A stretch of 64,000 bases of DNA from Reticulitermes speratus. Its lineage: Eukaryota; Arthropoda; Insecta; Blattodea; Rhinotermitidae. The DNA lies in NCBI GenBank assembly GCA_021186555.1, contig JAJKFL010000008.1:19275936-19339935 (forward strand), written 5' to 3'. The translations under genes and the position numbers were made by a program. Positions 33,630 to 46,202 of the stretch are shown one piece after another. The notes under the pieces are model-generated. The model was not told the DNA's origin. It made no database searches and saw only the letters and a list, made by a program, of their open reading frames with translations. The stretch's first letter is position 1, and every line of letters begins with the position of its first letter.

Positions 33630-34060
33630 GTATGTTTGGGCCCAAGGGGGATGAAGTAACAGCAGACTGGAGAAAGTTGTGTAGAGCACAGTGCCATGAT
33701 GTGTAGTCCTCACCAAATACTATCAAGGGTGATCAAATTAGGAAGGAGGAGATGAGCGGTGTATGTGGCACGTATGGAGCACATGTGAAATCCATACAAG
33801 GTTTTAGTGGGGGAAATTTAGTAGAAAGATGCCACGTGGAATAGCAAGGCGTAAATGAGAGGATGATATTAAAGTGGACCTAAGAGAAGTGGAATGAGAG
33901 GGCGTCAACTGGAATGATCTGGCTCAGAACAGGGACAAATAGCTTGCTGTTTTGTATGCGCTAATGAAATCCGGGAAATTTCGTAACTAGTTGAGGATCT
34001 ATCAGCTTCTCAAGAAAGGCTTTACTCCATAAAGTTAGTTAGCTAGTTTTAATTAGTTCT
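33630..34060 (+). mobile_element. RTE-like LINE 3' end, diverged
   Basis: Colinear with 58760-59190: gggcccaagggggatgaa, tatcaagggtgatcaaatta, cacgtatggagcacatgtga-like text, tggctcagaacagggacaaa, ggaaatttcgtaactagttg and a terminal gttagttagctag tail. No intact frame. Confidence 0.7.
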
Positions 34061-34839
34061 GTATTCGACTATGCACTTTAATTACATATATGTAACATGA
34101 CAGGAGGTGAATGAATGTGGAATTGTGCTGAAAAGTTTAAACCTTTTTGATATTAAAAATGTACAGTGTTTATGTATTAATTATTGCTTTTACCTGTTAT
34201 CGGCTCCCCAGTAGCTCACTGCGCCATCTGCAACAGATCAGGGTATTATTCAGGATGGTCGTAGTTGTAAAAGTAATTAAACTAGAGACTCTAATAATGA
34301 ATTGAGGGGGAACAAAGAGACGTAACTGCACTGAATTCACATGTGTGCCTCATGTAAAAAAGGGGTTTCATTCTGTAAGCCTGGAAACACTTTGAAATAA
34401 AACTGATGACTTGACTGTGGCATTTCATATGTAAAGATTTCTACTGAAACTTTAGTTAACTTCGACAAAGTAATTATTTTCTCGTCGAGGCGTGGATGTA
34501 CGACCGCGCTTTCCGCTCTCCTCTCCCGTGTTGTGTAAATACAAGCTTTGAGAATGATCGGCTTCGCGTACAAAAGAAGAGCTCGAAGTATCTCTCTATA
34601 AGAGCGAGTAAATTAGAGCTGACTCTAAACCTTAAAGAACCAGAGAGTCTAATCCGTAGCAAGTGAAGGAGAAAGTAGTTCTTGAACACAGACTCCTTGC
34701 TGCAGGATGTAACTTGAAGGGTTGACAGACAGCTGGCGAAGAAATAAAGCCCTTGATTTTTGACATTGAAGTGTGATGATCGCATCCTGATGTCAGGCCC
34801 TATTTCAAGCCTGTTCGACTCCAGTCCCCATTTTCTTAT

Positions 34840-35115
34840 CACATTTCTATTAAACCCATATTAATATTACACTCCCATCCGCACCTAGGTCTCACAGGTT
34901 GTCTTTTCCCTTCGAATGTTCTAAGTCTTTATCGTGATTCCTCACCTCTCCCATAAGTGCAACATTCACCGCGCTTTCCATTTTCCTTCATTTAATAATA
35001 GTATTTGGTGAAAGGTATAAACTATGAATTTTCTTGTAATATAATTTTCTTCGTCCACCCAATTACTTCCTCTTTTTCATAAGTCCAAATAATTTCCTGA
35101 GAATTCTGTTCACAA
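34840..35115 (-). repeat. RTE-like LINE 3' fragment, degraded
   Basis: Reverse-strand match to the last about 270 bp of the LINE coding end (LLxxFGLMKKRK-like, KVYTFHQILLLN-like and MGEVRNH-like remnants), with the same order of blocks as at 60150-60480. Confidence 0.5.
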
Positions 35116-36129
35116 ATTATACAACTGAAAGTAGGTCGCAAAATAATTTGAATAACCATCATAAATTACTTTGGAATGTAGGCCCTGACGGTCCATATCA
35201 GGGACAATCTGACGATTTGAAAGCAATCAGCGGCTTGGGAAATATCTGTGATGGAAATTCTTTGACTAGAAGATAGTACGTAGAGGATATGTTAAATTGT
35301 GTGAAGATGCTATTTGATAGGAATGCATCGACAGGCCTGAAGCCGAAGAAGTTTGTTAGTGGAAGTCCTGCTGCTACCGAAGTGAACCGCAGGCCTGCGC
35401 GCCTCATGTTGCACATTCTCGTAAGATCAAGTAATATGGCTTGCTCTTCGGGTACGACCAGAGGCAGGACTGTAGGAGATGCATGAAGCCAACATGCAGT
35501 AACGTCTTATATCTATATGATAAAACAATATTGTTTACATGTGTGCTTGAGTGTCGGCTTTCTGTGCCAGCCCTAAATCATCAGGAATTAAAGGGAGGAG
35601 CTTGAAATTGTGTAAGTAGTCTTTGGATGATTATGAAATTTGCCCGTGCCAAATTTAATCAAAGTCAGTCAATGGGGTTTACAGCCCGTGGAATCGTGAG
35701 TTGAAATATATGCGAAGCAAAATACGTAAAGATGTGCCTTATTTGAAATTCTCACTTTAGAAGTTAAATAGAGCATACCAAAACAGCAAAATATTTACCA
35801 TCAAGGACTAAACGGACATAAGGATTTGTAAATGGATTAGTTCGGGTTAAAGTTTATTTGCATTAAAATATCTTTTAAAGCAGTAAAAATAGGCTGAAAT
35901 ATGAACCCAAGTACTGAAAGAAACAAAATATTTCTAAAAAAGGAGTTGTTAAATTGTGCCTTTTTTGAAGGGCTTCGGTTTGGCAATTATTTTCGCTATA
36001 ATTTAGCCTTTTTCTCTATCTTTAGCTCAAGTTTACCATTATACCGTCTTGTAGCAATCAGAGTTGTTAATAACTGTGATAAACCGCATCCCATTGTAAT
36101 ATCTTGAAAGTTTGAAATGTGGCGATTGA

Positions 36130-36460
36130 GAAGTTTGGAGAAGATCAGTTGGACCGCTCGTGTGAAAAATTAAGTATTACAAAGAGTCAAGGAGGAAAGG
36201 AGCACCCTGCATACAAGAAAATGAAGGAAGGCTAAATAGATTGGTTACATCTTGCTTACGAACTGCCTTCTAAAACACGTTATTGAAGGAAAAAAGGGAA
36301 GAGAAGACGAGGAAGAAGACGTAAGCAGCTACTGGATGACCTTAAGGAAAATAAAATATACTGGAATCTGAAAGCGGAAGTAGTAGATCGCAATGTCTGG
36401 AGAACTCGCTTTGGAAGAGTGTATGGACCTGTCGCATGACAGACTGCGTTATGATGATCC
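36130..36460 (+). mobile_element. Non-LTR LINE 3' end (second family)
   Basis: Reads GRRRGRRRKQLLDDLKENKI, YWNLKAEVVDRNVWRTRFGR and VYGPVA then stop. Its extreme 3' part is shared with 8855-8935. It is distinct from the RTE-like copies and inactive. Confidence 0.65.
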
Positions 36461-36604
36461 CATTGTGCGAACAGAGGGTTCAGTTAGAAACAACTGTTAT
36501 TGTGCACTATAGTGTAAGGCACTCATACTAACGTTTTGGCTAATTAGTTAACCAACTTAGTTGTGTTATTAACATACTGCCATACTGACAAAGACACTGG
36601 CGAT

Positions 36605-36862
36605 ATGGCCAGATAGAACCTTTAACCGCGTCGACAGTTTCAGTCACCAGCATGTCGGTTACAGCACAACCACCTGCCTAAACACTGAGTACCTGAGGGT
36701 GTTTCTCCGGAGGTAGAACAGCCGGGACGTGAAGCAGAACATTCAACTCCATCTCGTGCCAAGTTTAAGAATGCATGGAGCTAGCCTTTACTCCGCCCAT
36801 ATGCCTTGTATCGTGGTGCTTAAGCACACGGACAATCATATCTTTACCTTAAATGTGACAAT
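36605..36862 (+). repeat. SINE family C, degraded
   Basis: The body order is kept (gcctaaacactgagtacctg, ccggaggtagaacagccggg, aagaatgcatggagctagcc, 'catatgccttgtatcgtgg', 'atcatatctttacctt'). The B-box is lost. Confidence 0.45.
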
Positions 36863-36953
36863 ATACCATAAGCATAGTTTCTTATGAAATAAGGAAAATA
36901 AGCTAAACTGCATGTTTATTATCACTTGTTTTTTTTTGGGGGTGGGGGGAGAA

Positions 36954-37229
36954 GGGCCCCGCAGCAGATGCTACGGACGCACCGCAGCCATGAGGCTTAC
37001 TGTGCAACCCTGAAAAATGAAGAGAAACACGATCAGTTTTTTTTTCACTTTTCCAAGTAATGGAGCACCGGTGGAATGAAATTGACAGGGGAAAACCGAA
37101 GTACTCGGGGGAAAAAACCTGTCCCAGTGCCACTTTGTCCACCACAAATTCCACATGGACTGACCCGTGATCGAACCCGGGCCTCCGCGGTGGGAGGCCG
37201 GCGACTAACCGCCTGAGCCATGGCACGGC
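36954..37229 (-). repeat. SINE family B, full-length
   Basis: The reverse strand starts gccgtgccatggctcaggcg, B-box gcccgggttcgatcacggg, then ccatgtggaatttgtggtgg, 'gtacttcggttttcccctgt' and ends tccgtagcatctgctgcgg. Possible imperfect 8-bp flanks atcacttg/atcgcttg. Confidence 0.9.
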
Positions 37230-40200
37230 CATCGCTTGGATTACTAAGGAACAAGTGAGAAAAGTGGCTGTCTTCTGTGTGACAAGTAGTGACCTCTAAC
37301 ACTAAAGAAACAACAGAAGCTTGGCTTGTGGTGTTCTGAGTTACCACATCGTGTAGCTGGTGACCAGATGTGATACCGAACGGTGTCATAACTCAGGAGT
37401 CCGTTACCTAAACTTCTACCTCCACGAAAACTTAAAATCTCAACTCAACCTTTTTAACTGTTTCTTTTGCAATCTATCAGGAATTGGCCTCGAAATCAGA
37501 ACATCTTGAACCAGTTGGAGACAGATGTTTACGTGTATCTACGTCGTAACACATGAAAGGTGATTTCCTAACTTGCAGAGAACACATCACGTCTCAATCG
37601 GTTAATCGCTATTTATTTTGAAAATAGCAGGAACACCTGAATACTCGTACACTGTGTGAGAAAAATGCAAAGTTTCTTAACTTTACAGCATGTGGTATAT
37701 ATAATAGTCTCTATTGGGCTTTAAATAATTAACTTTACTTTGAAATGAAAATGTGAATTGTAAATAATAATAATGGGCTTATATAAGTAGTAAATGAAAA
37801 ACATGGCTAATGGGATGTGTAAACTGCACAGAACGTTTCTGAAAATGTGCGTATCCAAAACTGTGATATTTAATACAATCGTATCTATTTGTAGTGTTAG
37901 GGACTGTGCTAGCTGATTACAGCTAGCAAGCCGGTGCTCTAGGTACAGTTCACATAAAGTGACTTGTCAAGTGTAATTGAAATGTGGGGTACACAACACA
38001 GCGTAAATGTAGCTCGTGCAGATTATATTTTAATTAAAATTTCACAATCAAACAGTTTGGTGAACAACAAATGAAAATCGAATTTGCAGTACATGTTTCA
38101 ACCCTTGATAGAATTCAACATCGAAGTTTCCCCACATATTTGTCCATTTCATCACCCTATAAATTCATTACATAAAGGCATTCTGTAGTGCAGTTGCCAT
38201 TAATTTGTGCGCCCTTAATCCGTCAGCACACAAATTTTTTTCTTTTTCGAGGAACAGGTGAATTGGTCTTCGCACAAAACACTCGGACCATTTTTATTAT
38301 CGTGGGCTGCGGACTTTATGCAGTATAAACAAGTAATAATGACTGAATACAAACACAACTACAGAGCAAAATGTCTGAAAGGGAACCTGCGTTACACGGA
38401 ATCCCACCTTCATCTGAACATTCCTCCGATTTGTATAAAATAAAGTAGAAATTACGGCAGAATGAAACGTAAAAATAAAATATTTAAGAAATTAACGGAA
38501 AGGAATGATACGAATTTAATAAAATACTTTTCTGTTATTAGAATTTTATCCTGATCCCTTTCTGTAATTTTCCTTGAGTAGGAACAAAGTTATCATAAAT
38601 ATAAAAGACAAAGCCCGCCGTCAACATAGTATTAAATGCAGTACTTGATGTGTGAGGAAAGGAAGAAACGTGAAGAAAAAGACGGAAATGGAGAAACAGA
38701 GAAAGCAGCTAAAAATCGCCAGCAAAAGTAATAGATAATGAATCTAGCAGGAGGGAAAGACAGAAAGATCAAGAAAAAAAAAGACTAGAAAGAAAGTGGG
38801 AAAGAAGCAAAAGAAAAAAGAAAGACTATAGAAAATACATGATGTTCAGTTCATATGTAACATTAATTTGTGTTGCGATTTGAATAATAATTGCAGGTTT
38901 TACGCGACAAATGTATACATTTTAACCGGAAAACCCTCAAGGAGTTACTACTTTGAAAACTTTGGTGTAGGTGTCTCTGAAAACAGAGTGTTGTAATCCG
39001 GTGTAAAGGCAAACAGCAGTCTAAAGGCGTTTTTTTGAGTTTCGTGGAGTCACTTAATTTGAAGACATTTCTTTTTCAAGTTTACGCGTGCTGCATAAAC
39101 ATGGCTCAAAGAGATGCTTTAATCTTCAACAGCCGCCAAATATTTTACAGAAGCCGCTCTTCTCTCGTTGATGGACCATCCTACTGACAACGGCATCGCT
39201 AAAGTTCCCCTCTTGCTCTTGGCTACTCTGCTGAGCCATAGTTTAATATATCACGTCGTTGGCTTTAACTCCAGTTTCCTGGCTTCTGATTGACGTTTCT
39301 GTGTTATGAAAGCACACTTGTTTACTTGAACGGTGGTTATAAAAGACGTGATTGAAAAGGTTGGTACTCCATAATGGAATAAACAAAGTGTCTGTACTGT
39401 AGAGTTTCTTTCATAACTTCCCAATCCTTCGAATAAAAATAACAACTTCGTATAAATATATCATATGAATAATGTTCTATTAAAAGGTACTCATCCATTG
39501 ATACATGCAGCGAGACTTCTAGGCTACATGTGTCCTTATGGAAGAACTTTCTTTGGATGTTATTATTCTATAAATGAATAAACAAATAGAAATATATATA
39601 TGTACACAACGACGTTTCGGGGGACTGCAGCATTTCTAGGTACAACGAACGGGAGCTTGCTCGGTGGGGTCCATTAAGTATAGCAATTTTTTGTATGAGG
39701 CCTGCTCAACCTTTTTTGTGGTGCGCGCAACATCAGCAGACTTTGGTCTGCATGCGGGCAACATGAAATTCAATACACAGAATGAAGAATGAATAAGTAT
39801 ACTTATAATTATATGTATAATTTTACCTGTATATTTTTCTATAGGCCTGCATCATGTGCTTTGAAAATATACTGATAATAACAGGAAATGTTTATAAAAA
39901 ATTCAATTCACAACCTAGGCTAGTGTGTCTCTATTTTAACACACTTATAAAACAAATCAGTAATGCAATAAAAGCATTCCTAAATAAACAGCTCATAAAT
40001 TTTAAAAATTTCTTCGGCGTTCTGTCTCGGCTTTGCCACGGAAAGGATTAAAAAAACTTTTCCTCATCTCGAATGTCTCCGCGGGAAACATAACACTGTG
40101 TCGAGGACACCATGCTGCCTGCGAGTTACGGGTTGAGCGGGACTGCATTATAACACAGTAAGTCTACTGAAGCAGGAGGAAATTTGGTCCTGTGTAAATG

Positions 40201-40966
40201 AAGGAGCTTAAAGAACAGTGGGAGATACCACCAAGAAATTATGCACAGAGCCTCGTATTGGCAAGATGGTATTAACCCTGTGAAGCACAAAATTTGTATA
40301 ACAGTATATAAAATTTAGTTCCTATTTCATAGAAGACAAACAGCATGCTTATTATAAAGACAAGTTGCTTAATGCTGTTTAAAGCAATAATCGCCGTTTA
40401 TTCTCAGAATTGCAAGAATCGAATTTTTGGTCAAAGTTGAGGATTTCTTAACGGTTACAGCAGGTGGTACTTATAGTAAGCACAGTGGTTTTAAGTGTCA
40501 AGGTGTAAAAACCACAAAACTCTTGTCCGGGCCCGGATTCGAGCACGAAATATTCCGGTTATGAATTTTGTGTAGGGAGAACGCTGCAATGGAGCTGTGA
40601 CGTCATGATAGTGCACACCGTAAGAGGTTAGGGGTTGAGAACCTGAAAGGATGCAGAAAGGCGTCATAGGAGGGTTGTCCATATTCAGAGATTTGGAAGA
40701 CATCTAAAATATTATTTAGGTTGTAGTGAAACTTTTGGTTGTATAACTGGTGTAAGAAATTTAATATTTTTCATTCTGTGCATTGTGTTTTTAATTTATT
40801 ATATATACCAACAAATGCACATACAATAATTAAAATATTTTTACATAGTGTATGTGCATATGTTGATATATGTAACCAATTACAACCGTGTAAGAAATGT
40901 TTAAATTATTACGTTAAGTTAGAAAATAATTGTTCAATGCTCTTATTTTCGGTTCTTTTTTTTTTT
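37230..40966. other. No gene recognised; purine-rich tract and one GAAACGTCG copy
   Basis: At 38640-38830 the + strand is a long purine-rich tract (gaggaaaggaagaaacgtg, gggaaagaagcaaaagaaa). On the reverse strand at about 39600-39650 the module ends CCCCCGAAACGTCGTTGTG without a clear partner arm. No coding evidence. Confidence 0.45.
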
Positions 40967-41072
40967 AGCTTTAACAAGACAAGTTCAGATACAATTATAG
41001 TGCCATCCCGTTACTTTTTAGCTTTAACAAGACAAGTTCAGATACAATTATAGTGCCATCCCGTTACTTTTT
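40967..41072. repeat. Perfect 53-bp tandem duplication
   Basis: The unit beginning agctttaacaagacaagttc and ending catcccgttacttttt occurs at 40967-41019 and again at 41020-41072 with no mismatch. Identity implies a recent event or an assembly artefact. Confidence 0.97.
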
Positions 41073-43330
41073 CGCGTGGTCTTCGCCACGACTGAGGATT
41101 TTGTCATATAAGATGAGGTTTTCACTGTTTATAGACATCCGTGTCCTCTATTATTAGCCATCGTGTCACAAAATTTTCCACGTCTCGATCATGTTGAAAC
41201 TTGCTTTAGAGCTGGAAACAGAAGAAAACCGCTCGGCGGCGAATTCCCCTGATACAATGACAGTTACCCTAGTTTCTTTAGTTATGAAATTATAAGTCAT
41301 GTGAATTTATTTTCTGGCCCACCCTCATGTCACGAAGAGATCGCTTTCGGAAATAACGTTAATTTTATCAGTAGATTCTTCCTCAAAAATATCTGAACCT
41401 TAGACGGGACAGGAAAATGTGGAAGACACGAGCCCAAAATAGGTAAATAACGTAAGTGAAAAAGACTAACGATAATGAATACAGCAGGAAGTCGATTCTG
41501 CTATGAGAACTAGACTATTGCTCTTCTTCTATGGCGCTTCGGCAGGTTTTCGGGCCATGGCCTCCCCGATCTCCTTCCTCCAGATATCTCTTACTTGCTG
41601 CCGCCTTCTAGATTGTATCGCTCTATTCAGCGTATATGGCAAAGAAAGGCACCGTTTCTGTAATAACCAGAAATTACGATGGAAAGCCACGTGTACTGTA
41701 GCCGAACACTGATTTCGAGCCCAGTCGGGCATCCCCACCCCTCTACGTTTGGAAAGGGAAACATTTGTGTATGTGTGTGTCCAACCTCAGCCTGAGGAAG
41801 GACCCTCCGACCTTCTAGTTTCGCTCTACGATATGGGTAGAGGGACAGAGGGCAATGAGAAAAGGGAGTGAGGTTGGAGACAGGGGCGGGGGGGGGGGGG
41901 GGGTTAGAAATAAAAAGAAGAAAGGACCCGGCGTCCGGCAACAGTCGCGTTTTTAAAAAGGAAGTCTGCAGATCGATGTTGTAGTCGACTCTGTGTATTG
42001 ATGTATTTTAGAAAGGTGAATCCCAATCGAAAGTAGTCTTCCTCGTCGTTGAGGGTACTGGAGATACCAACAACGGACGGCGACAGTACGGAGCGTTCGT
42101 GTTTGTTTCGTTGGTATGTCATGGAGACAACAAGTAATTATATTAACTTATATGAACACGTACTTGATAACTATATATCACAGTAGTTACGAAGCGTCGT
42201 TATTCCTTGTTAAATTTAATGAATGGTAAACTGTTTATTTCGAAATGACTCTGTTTGACTTCACCGTACTGAACCAACTGTGTTGCAGAAACCAAAAACA
42301 TGTTTTGCTCATCCCTAGTATGTAGGCCTACATACACGTGGCTTACTGGCGAGAAGATTTATTAACTTTCTTGGAAAATTTGTGCATCTACTGCTATGGC
42401 ATACAAGTCTGAAAGTAAAAATGGATTCTTACATTGATATTACTCAAAACAACTTTATGGTAAGTGCAAACAAAGGGTAACATACGTTGAAGCATCCGAT
42501 TGTGTTTATTAGCTCAACACATGATAAAACTTGGCACGTAATGTGTTGGCTAGGTATAAGCAATGTTGCCAGAACTACATTTATTTCGGCACGTGGACAT
42601 GAGGTCAGATTTAATTTTTACTTCATATGACTTAACCTTATAAGTTGCGTCACCGGTACCCGTAAATCTAATCTGAAATGACGTAATTTCGGAAAGAGTC
42701 ATATGTTTAGCTTGACACTAACATGCATCAATTATATTTTCCAAGTGTAGCATTAAGAGCTTTGTGGCCGAAGCGCGAACGCTGCGTTTCAGATTTGTCA
42801 CTAAGAGAACATACTGTTGACAAGGATTTCCGTGTAGAAAGAACTCATACAGCCTACGTTCCTGTTGCATAGACCTTTAGTCAGGCAAATCTGTTAATGT
42901 TATTGTTACCTTATGTCTCTGAAGTACTTGTTACTTATTCGGCACACGTTAAATATGTCGAATAAAACTTCCGAGTTTCGCGTCATCGCCACATTTGTAA
43001 CCGTGTTACTGATACTTGCAGAGGAGTTTGCAGATGACCTTGAGAGTGGTATGTTCTGAGGAAAGCCGACGGTCACTTGTTTGTGACCAGCAACCGATGT
43101 ATTCCAATAAAAAATGTACTGGGCTGACCTGCAGTCCTGTTTTGAGCGTGTAATGTTCTATGTAGTCAGAGCTGTGCATAAATTTGACTTTAAGCTTGTT
43201 ATAAATGAGACACCTAACAAATGGTGACCAGCGGAAAGAAGGTCATGCAGTGATAGAGACTCATGTTTTTGACAGGATCTATATATTACTCCCGACCACC
43301 GTCTTGAGTTAATTATCGACGTTTCCACCT
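41073..43330. other. No gene recognised; poly-G run
   Basis: Contains a 16-base G run at 41888-41903. An open frame at 41529-41738 (reverse) with YTLNRAIQSRRRQQVRDIW and RKEIGEAMARKPAEAP may be a repeat-derived peptide. I cannot support a gene. Confidence 0.4.
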
Positions 43331-43334
43331 TCAA

Positions 43335-43430
43335 GGGTCAAGCAGTCCAGTTATTCTTCTTGGACTGCTTGACCGTTGAAGATGGGACCGATGGTTGTCC
43401 CGAAACGTCGGTAACTACCAATCAACCAAT
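43335..43430. repeat. Palindrome of the GAAACGTCGG module
   Basis: ttcaagggtcaagcagtcca (43331-43350) faces tggactgcttgaccgttgaa (43362-43381) across ttattcttct. The right arm continues gatgggaccgatggttgtcc then cgaaacgtcggtaac, giving a GGGAC/GTCCC stem II before GAAAC. Confidence 0.8.
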
Positions 43431-43575
43431 TAAGAGTCGTTTCCGCCTTACAATTTCGCGCATTTGTCTTCTTGTTTTTCTCGATTGCAGGAAGTTCAAA
43501 TGTGCAGCTCCCTGATTGATGTATTGTATGGTTTTGCTCAGGCACTCCAGACAAATTCCGGGAACACACCTTGAC

Positions 43576-43845
43576 TTAGAACGTGGCCAATTTCTTCCAC
43601 ATACCTACTACTTTTAGTTTATTGTTCATTATCTTAAAGCCGTTAACGCTATCATATGAGTTACTGACAGCATCGTTAAACAGACGGTCTTCCAAGCTTG
43701 AACGACTTCCGACCACCGAGTTCATCCTTTCCACAATCATCATCAGTCCTTCACCAAGCGATGTAACATTCAATGGAATATCCTGGACTGGAACAATCAG
43801 CGTCACATTTTGTAGAGCCGCATTTGTCATTATGATTTTGGTCAT
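43576..43845 (-). CDS. Weak candidate first coding exon (uncertain)
   Basis: The reverse-strand frame opens with ATG at 43845, four codons after an in-frame stop. It reads MTKIIMTNAALQNVTLIVPV, QDIPLNVTSLGEGLMMIVER, MNSVVGSRSSLEDRLFNDAV, SNSYDSVNGFKIMNNKLKVV. A good donor, GTAG|GTATGT, follows at about 43606 in phase 1; otherwise a stop ends the frame. There is no signal peptide and no known domain. The + strand is open over the same interval, so chance remains likely. Confidence 0.22.
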   Translation of the reverse strand: MTKIIMTNAALQNVTLIVPVQDIPLNVTSLGEGLMMIVERMNSVVGSRSSLEDRLFNDAVSNSYDSVNGFKIMNNKLKVVGMWKKLATF

Positions 43846-44029
43846 GTTTTGTAGTCAGGTGTGACACCGTACAGCAGTGTGTACGTTTTTTTTTGTTAAT
43901 GCCTGCAGGGCCCTTCAACTACATCAAACAACGTAACGCCTGTAAATATTTGATAAGTATTTGGCCAAGAAATGTTTATCGAACACATTGACCTAAGGCG
44001 GAGGACTTAACAGGAAGGCTTGCGAATAA

Positions 44030-44300
44030 CGCGAAAGGAAGGGCTTCAGAATTTAGTGTATCCACAGGATCAAGAATGATGAGATTATCGGGCAATGCAA
44101 CACGGATGGGAGAGATCAGAAATCTTAGTCGGAAAACCGTAGGAAAGAAATCACAAAGGAAAATTACATTTAAATGGAAAGACAGTATTTGTAGTGAATC
44201 ATGAAAGACAAGTTGCTAGGTTGAGAACTGGAGTAATCTGGCTCAGGTTACGAAACAGGCAGGTGCATGTGGACGCGTTGCTTTCCATGAAATCAAGCAT
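44030..44300 (+). repeat. RTE-like LINE 3' fragment, degraded
   Basis: Blocks gaaaaccgtaggaaagaaa, ttgagaactggagtaatctgg, ctcaggttacgaaacaggc and ttgctttccatgaaatcaag are colinear with the LINE ends at 33860 and 58960. Confidence 0.5.
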
Positions 44301-44554
44301 TGTGTGCTTTGGTAAAAATAAAGGCCAGCGATCATAAAAAAAAACCTCGGTGGATATGAACAAAATTAAGATATTCATGGCCAATGAGGCTTATTCTTAC
44401 TCGAGCTAAAATAGAGGACCCGAAATATATGCATTGTGAACTTATATTGATTGATTCTCGTAGTTAATATAGGAAATAATAAATATTTCCTCTGACTTTT
44501 CAACAGATAATACAATAATTTGTATTATCTGTCTAATAGACTAATATTGTGACC

Positions 44555-44815
44555 GCCGATCCCAGTGGCCTTGCGTTCTAAGACGTGGGTCTACGGCCGC
44601 TCGCTTGCTAGGATTGTGGTTTCGAATCCCGCCGGGGGCATGGATGTCTGTCTCTTGTGAGTGTTGTGTGTTGTCAGGTAGAGGTCTCTGCGACGGGCTG
44701 ATCACTCGTCCAGAGGAGTCCTACCGAGTGTGGTGTGTCTAAAAGTGTGATCACGAAGCCTCGAAAAATGAGGAGGCCTAGGCCCCCCTAGGGGCTGTTG
44801 AGCCATAGGGGGAAA
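44555..44815 (+). repeat. SINE family A, full-length
   Basis: gccgatcccagtggcc head, B-box ggtttcgaatcccg, standard body and end gggctgttgagccatagg with an A-rich tail. The 7-bp tgtgacc flanks it (44548 and 44819). Confidence 0.9.
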
Positions 44816-45185
44816 AAATGTGACCATTGCTGTCCTAATATATGTATAGACCTATAAAACTCGAATGATGTGTTTTCGTTAGGAACCGATAAAAAAGTAT
44901 AACTGAGTCCTTTATTAAGAGTATAAATTTGTTGACTCTGTGGCATGGTTTCTGAAACTGCGGTACGCTTTCCACTACTGATACGCCAACCATTGTTTAA
45001 TGGTACACGGCGTAAATAAACAATCCAAATATAAAAAAGTATACAAATTTTTAAAAATAAGAAATCATAAGCCATATATGTTTGTTGCTGCCCAGCATTG
45101 CTGTCAACATTATACAACTCGTACTCGCTGTCAGCCGGCATTTTCAATTTCAGCTTGTTTATTTAAATAAAAACCTATTAGTGGT

Positions 45186-45486
45186 GCGGGGTACGCGATG
45201 CTGGTGATGGTTGAGGTACTGCAGTAAAAGCCGGGAGGTCAAGGGTTCGATTTCCGATGGGGTCATTCGGATTTTTCATTGACTTAATCCTTCCGGCCGC
45301 CCTATGGCCCTGGGGCCGATTCAGCCCAACAGAAATGAGTACCAGGGGTATCTGCTGGGGGGTAAAGGCGGGCGGTGCTAGGGCTGACAACCTTACCACC
45401 TTTGTGTGCCGACTGTCTAGAAATTCTGAGAGCCTCAACTCCTGGAGCCCTCAGGGCGTTTCCAGGCCTGTAATGGGATAGCGTTT
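45186..45486 (+). repeat. SINE family D, full-length
   Basis: A tRNA-like head with B-box agggttcgatttccg, then the family-specific body gacttaatccttccggccg, 'atgagtaccaggggtatct', 'tgccgactgtctagaaattc' and the end ccaggcctgtaatgggat. A 10-bp duplication tattagtggt lies at 45176 and 45487. Confidence 0.9.
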
Positions 45487-45847
45487 TATTAGTGGTACAT
45501 TGAAACTGTTAAGTTTAAATTAATGGAGTCAGCGAACACCTGTCCTAGTAGTGTGCCTGCTTTAGTACTGCATTACTGTCGCTAGATAAAGTGTAGTTCA
45601 CTGACAATCATTTAGAGAGCCCTATTGTACTGGATCTCATCACTAGCAATACAAACGTCTGTCAAGGTTGTCGTAAAGTCTAAATCTCTGATAAAGTGAC
45701 TCTGTCGGCAACACAAGGCGAATGCCAAGTAGCCAAGCTAAGTGTGCCGTGAATTGAGTGACGAGGCTCTTTTTCAGAGCGAATGCCTCTTGGAAGAAAC
45801 AGGGAGAATTTAAATTCTAAAAGGTTCTGACGATGGTATATAACATT

Positions 45848-46154
45848 CAGAACCAATTGTCTTCTGGACTTTGTCCATCGTCCGGATAAAATATAAAAAT
45901 ATAAAATCACGACGTTTCGGAAGCTGGTTCTTCTTCCGGCTTCAGTTGAAGGGAGGGGAGACACCTACTCAGATGGGTCCCTTAGACCGAGCTAATCTCA
46001 ATCAAGATTCGCTCGGTCTAAAGGACCCATCAGAGTAGGTGTCTCCCCTCCCTTCACCTGAAGACGGAAGAAGAACCAGCTTCCGAAACGTCGTCATTTT
46101 ATATTTTTATATTTTATCCGGACGATGGAAAAAGTCCAGAAGACAATTGGTTCT
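45848..46154. repeat. 307-bp palindrome with paired hammerhead-like modules
   Basis: The arms, about 145-150 bp each, run from agaaccaattgtcttctgg to its complement, meeting near 46003-46010 between two copies of a ctcggtcta inverted pair. Each arm carries CTGAAG..-GGAAG...CTTCC-GAAACGTCGT (forward 46058-46094, reverse 45908-45947), a 5-bp stem II before GAAAC. Confidence 0.9.
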
Positions 46155-46202
46155 CAAGGGAGAATTTACTTTGACATCACAGCAGAAAGATATCCAACAT
46201 TT

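Noticed and set aside
34474..34842. 122-codon reverse frame
   Set aside because: No domain, no splice framework, and it adjoins a LINE fragment; likely repeat-derived.
35198..35416. Reverse frame resembling a chemoreceptor C terminus (SVAAGLPLTNFFGF ... STYYLLV)
   Set aside because: The similarity is a loose spacing impression; the diagnostic receptor motif is not present, and no neighbouring exon supports it.
36903..37389. Two overlapping reverse frames of 109 and 114 codons
   Set aside because: They are translations of the family-B SINE (36954-37229).
41529..41738. Reverse frame with basic residues as a nucleic-acid-binding protein
   Set aside because: No domain recognised; its end resembles a dispersed repeat peptide, and no exon structure is visible.
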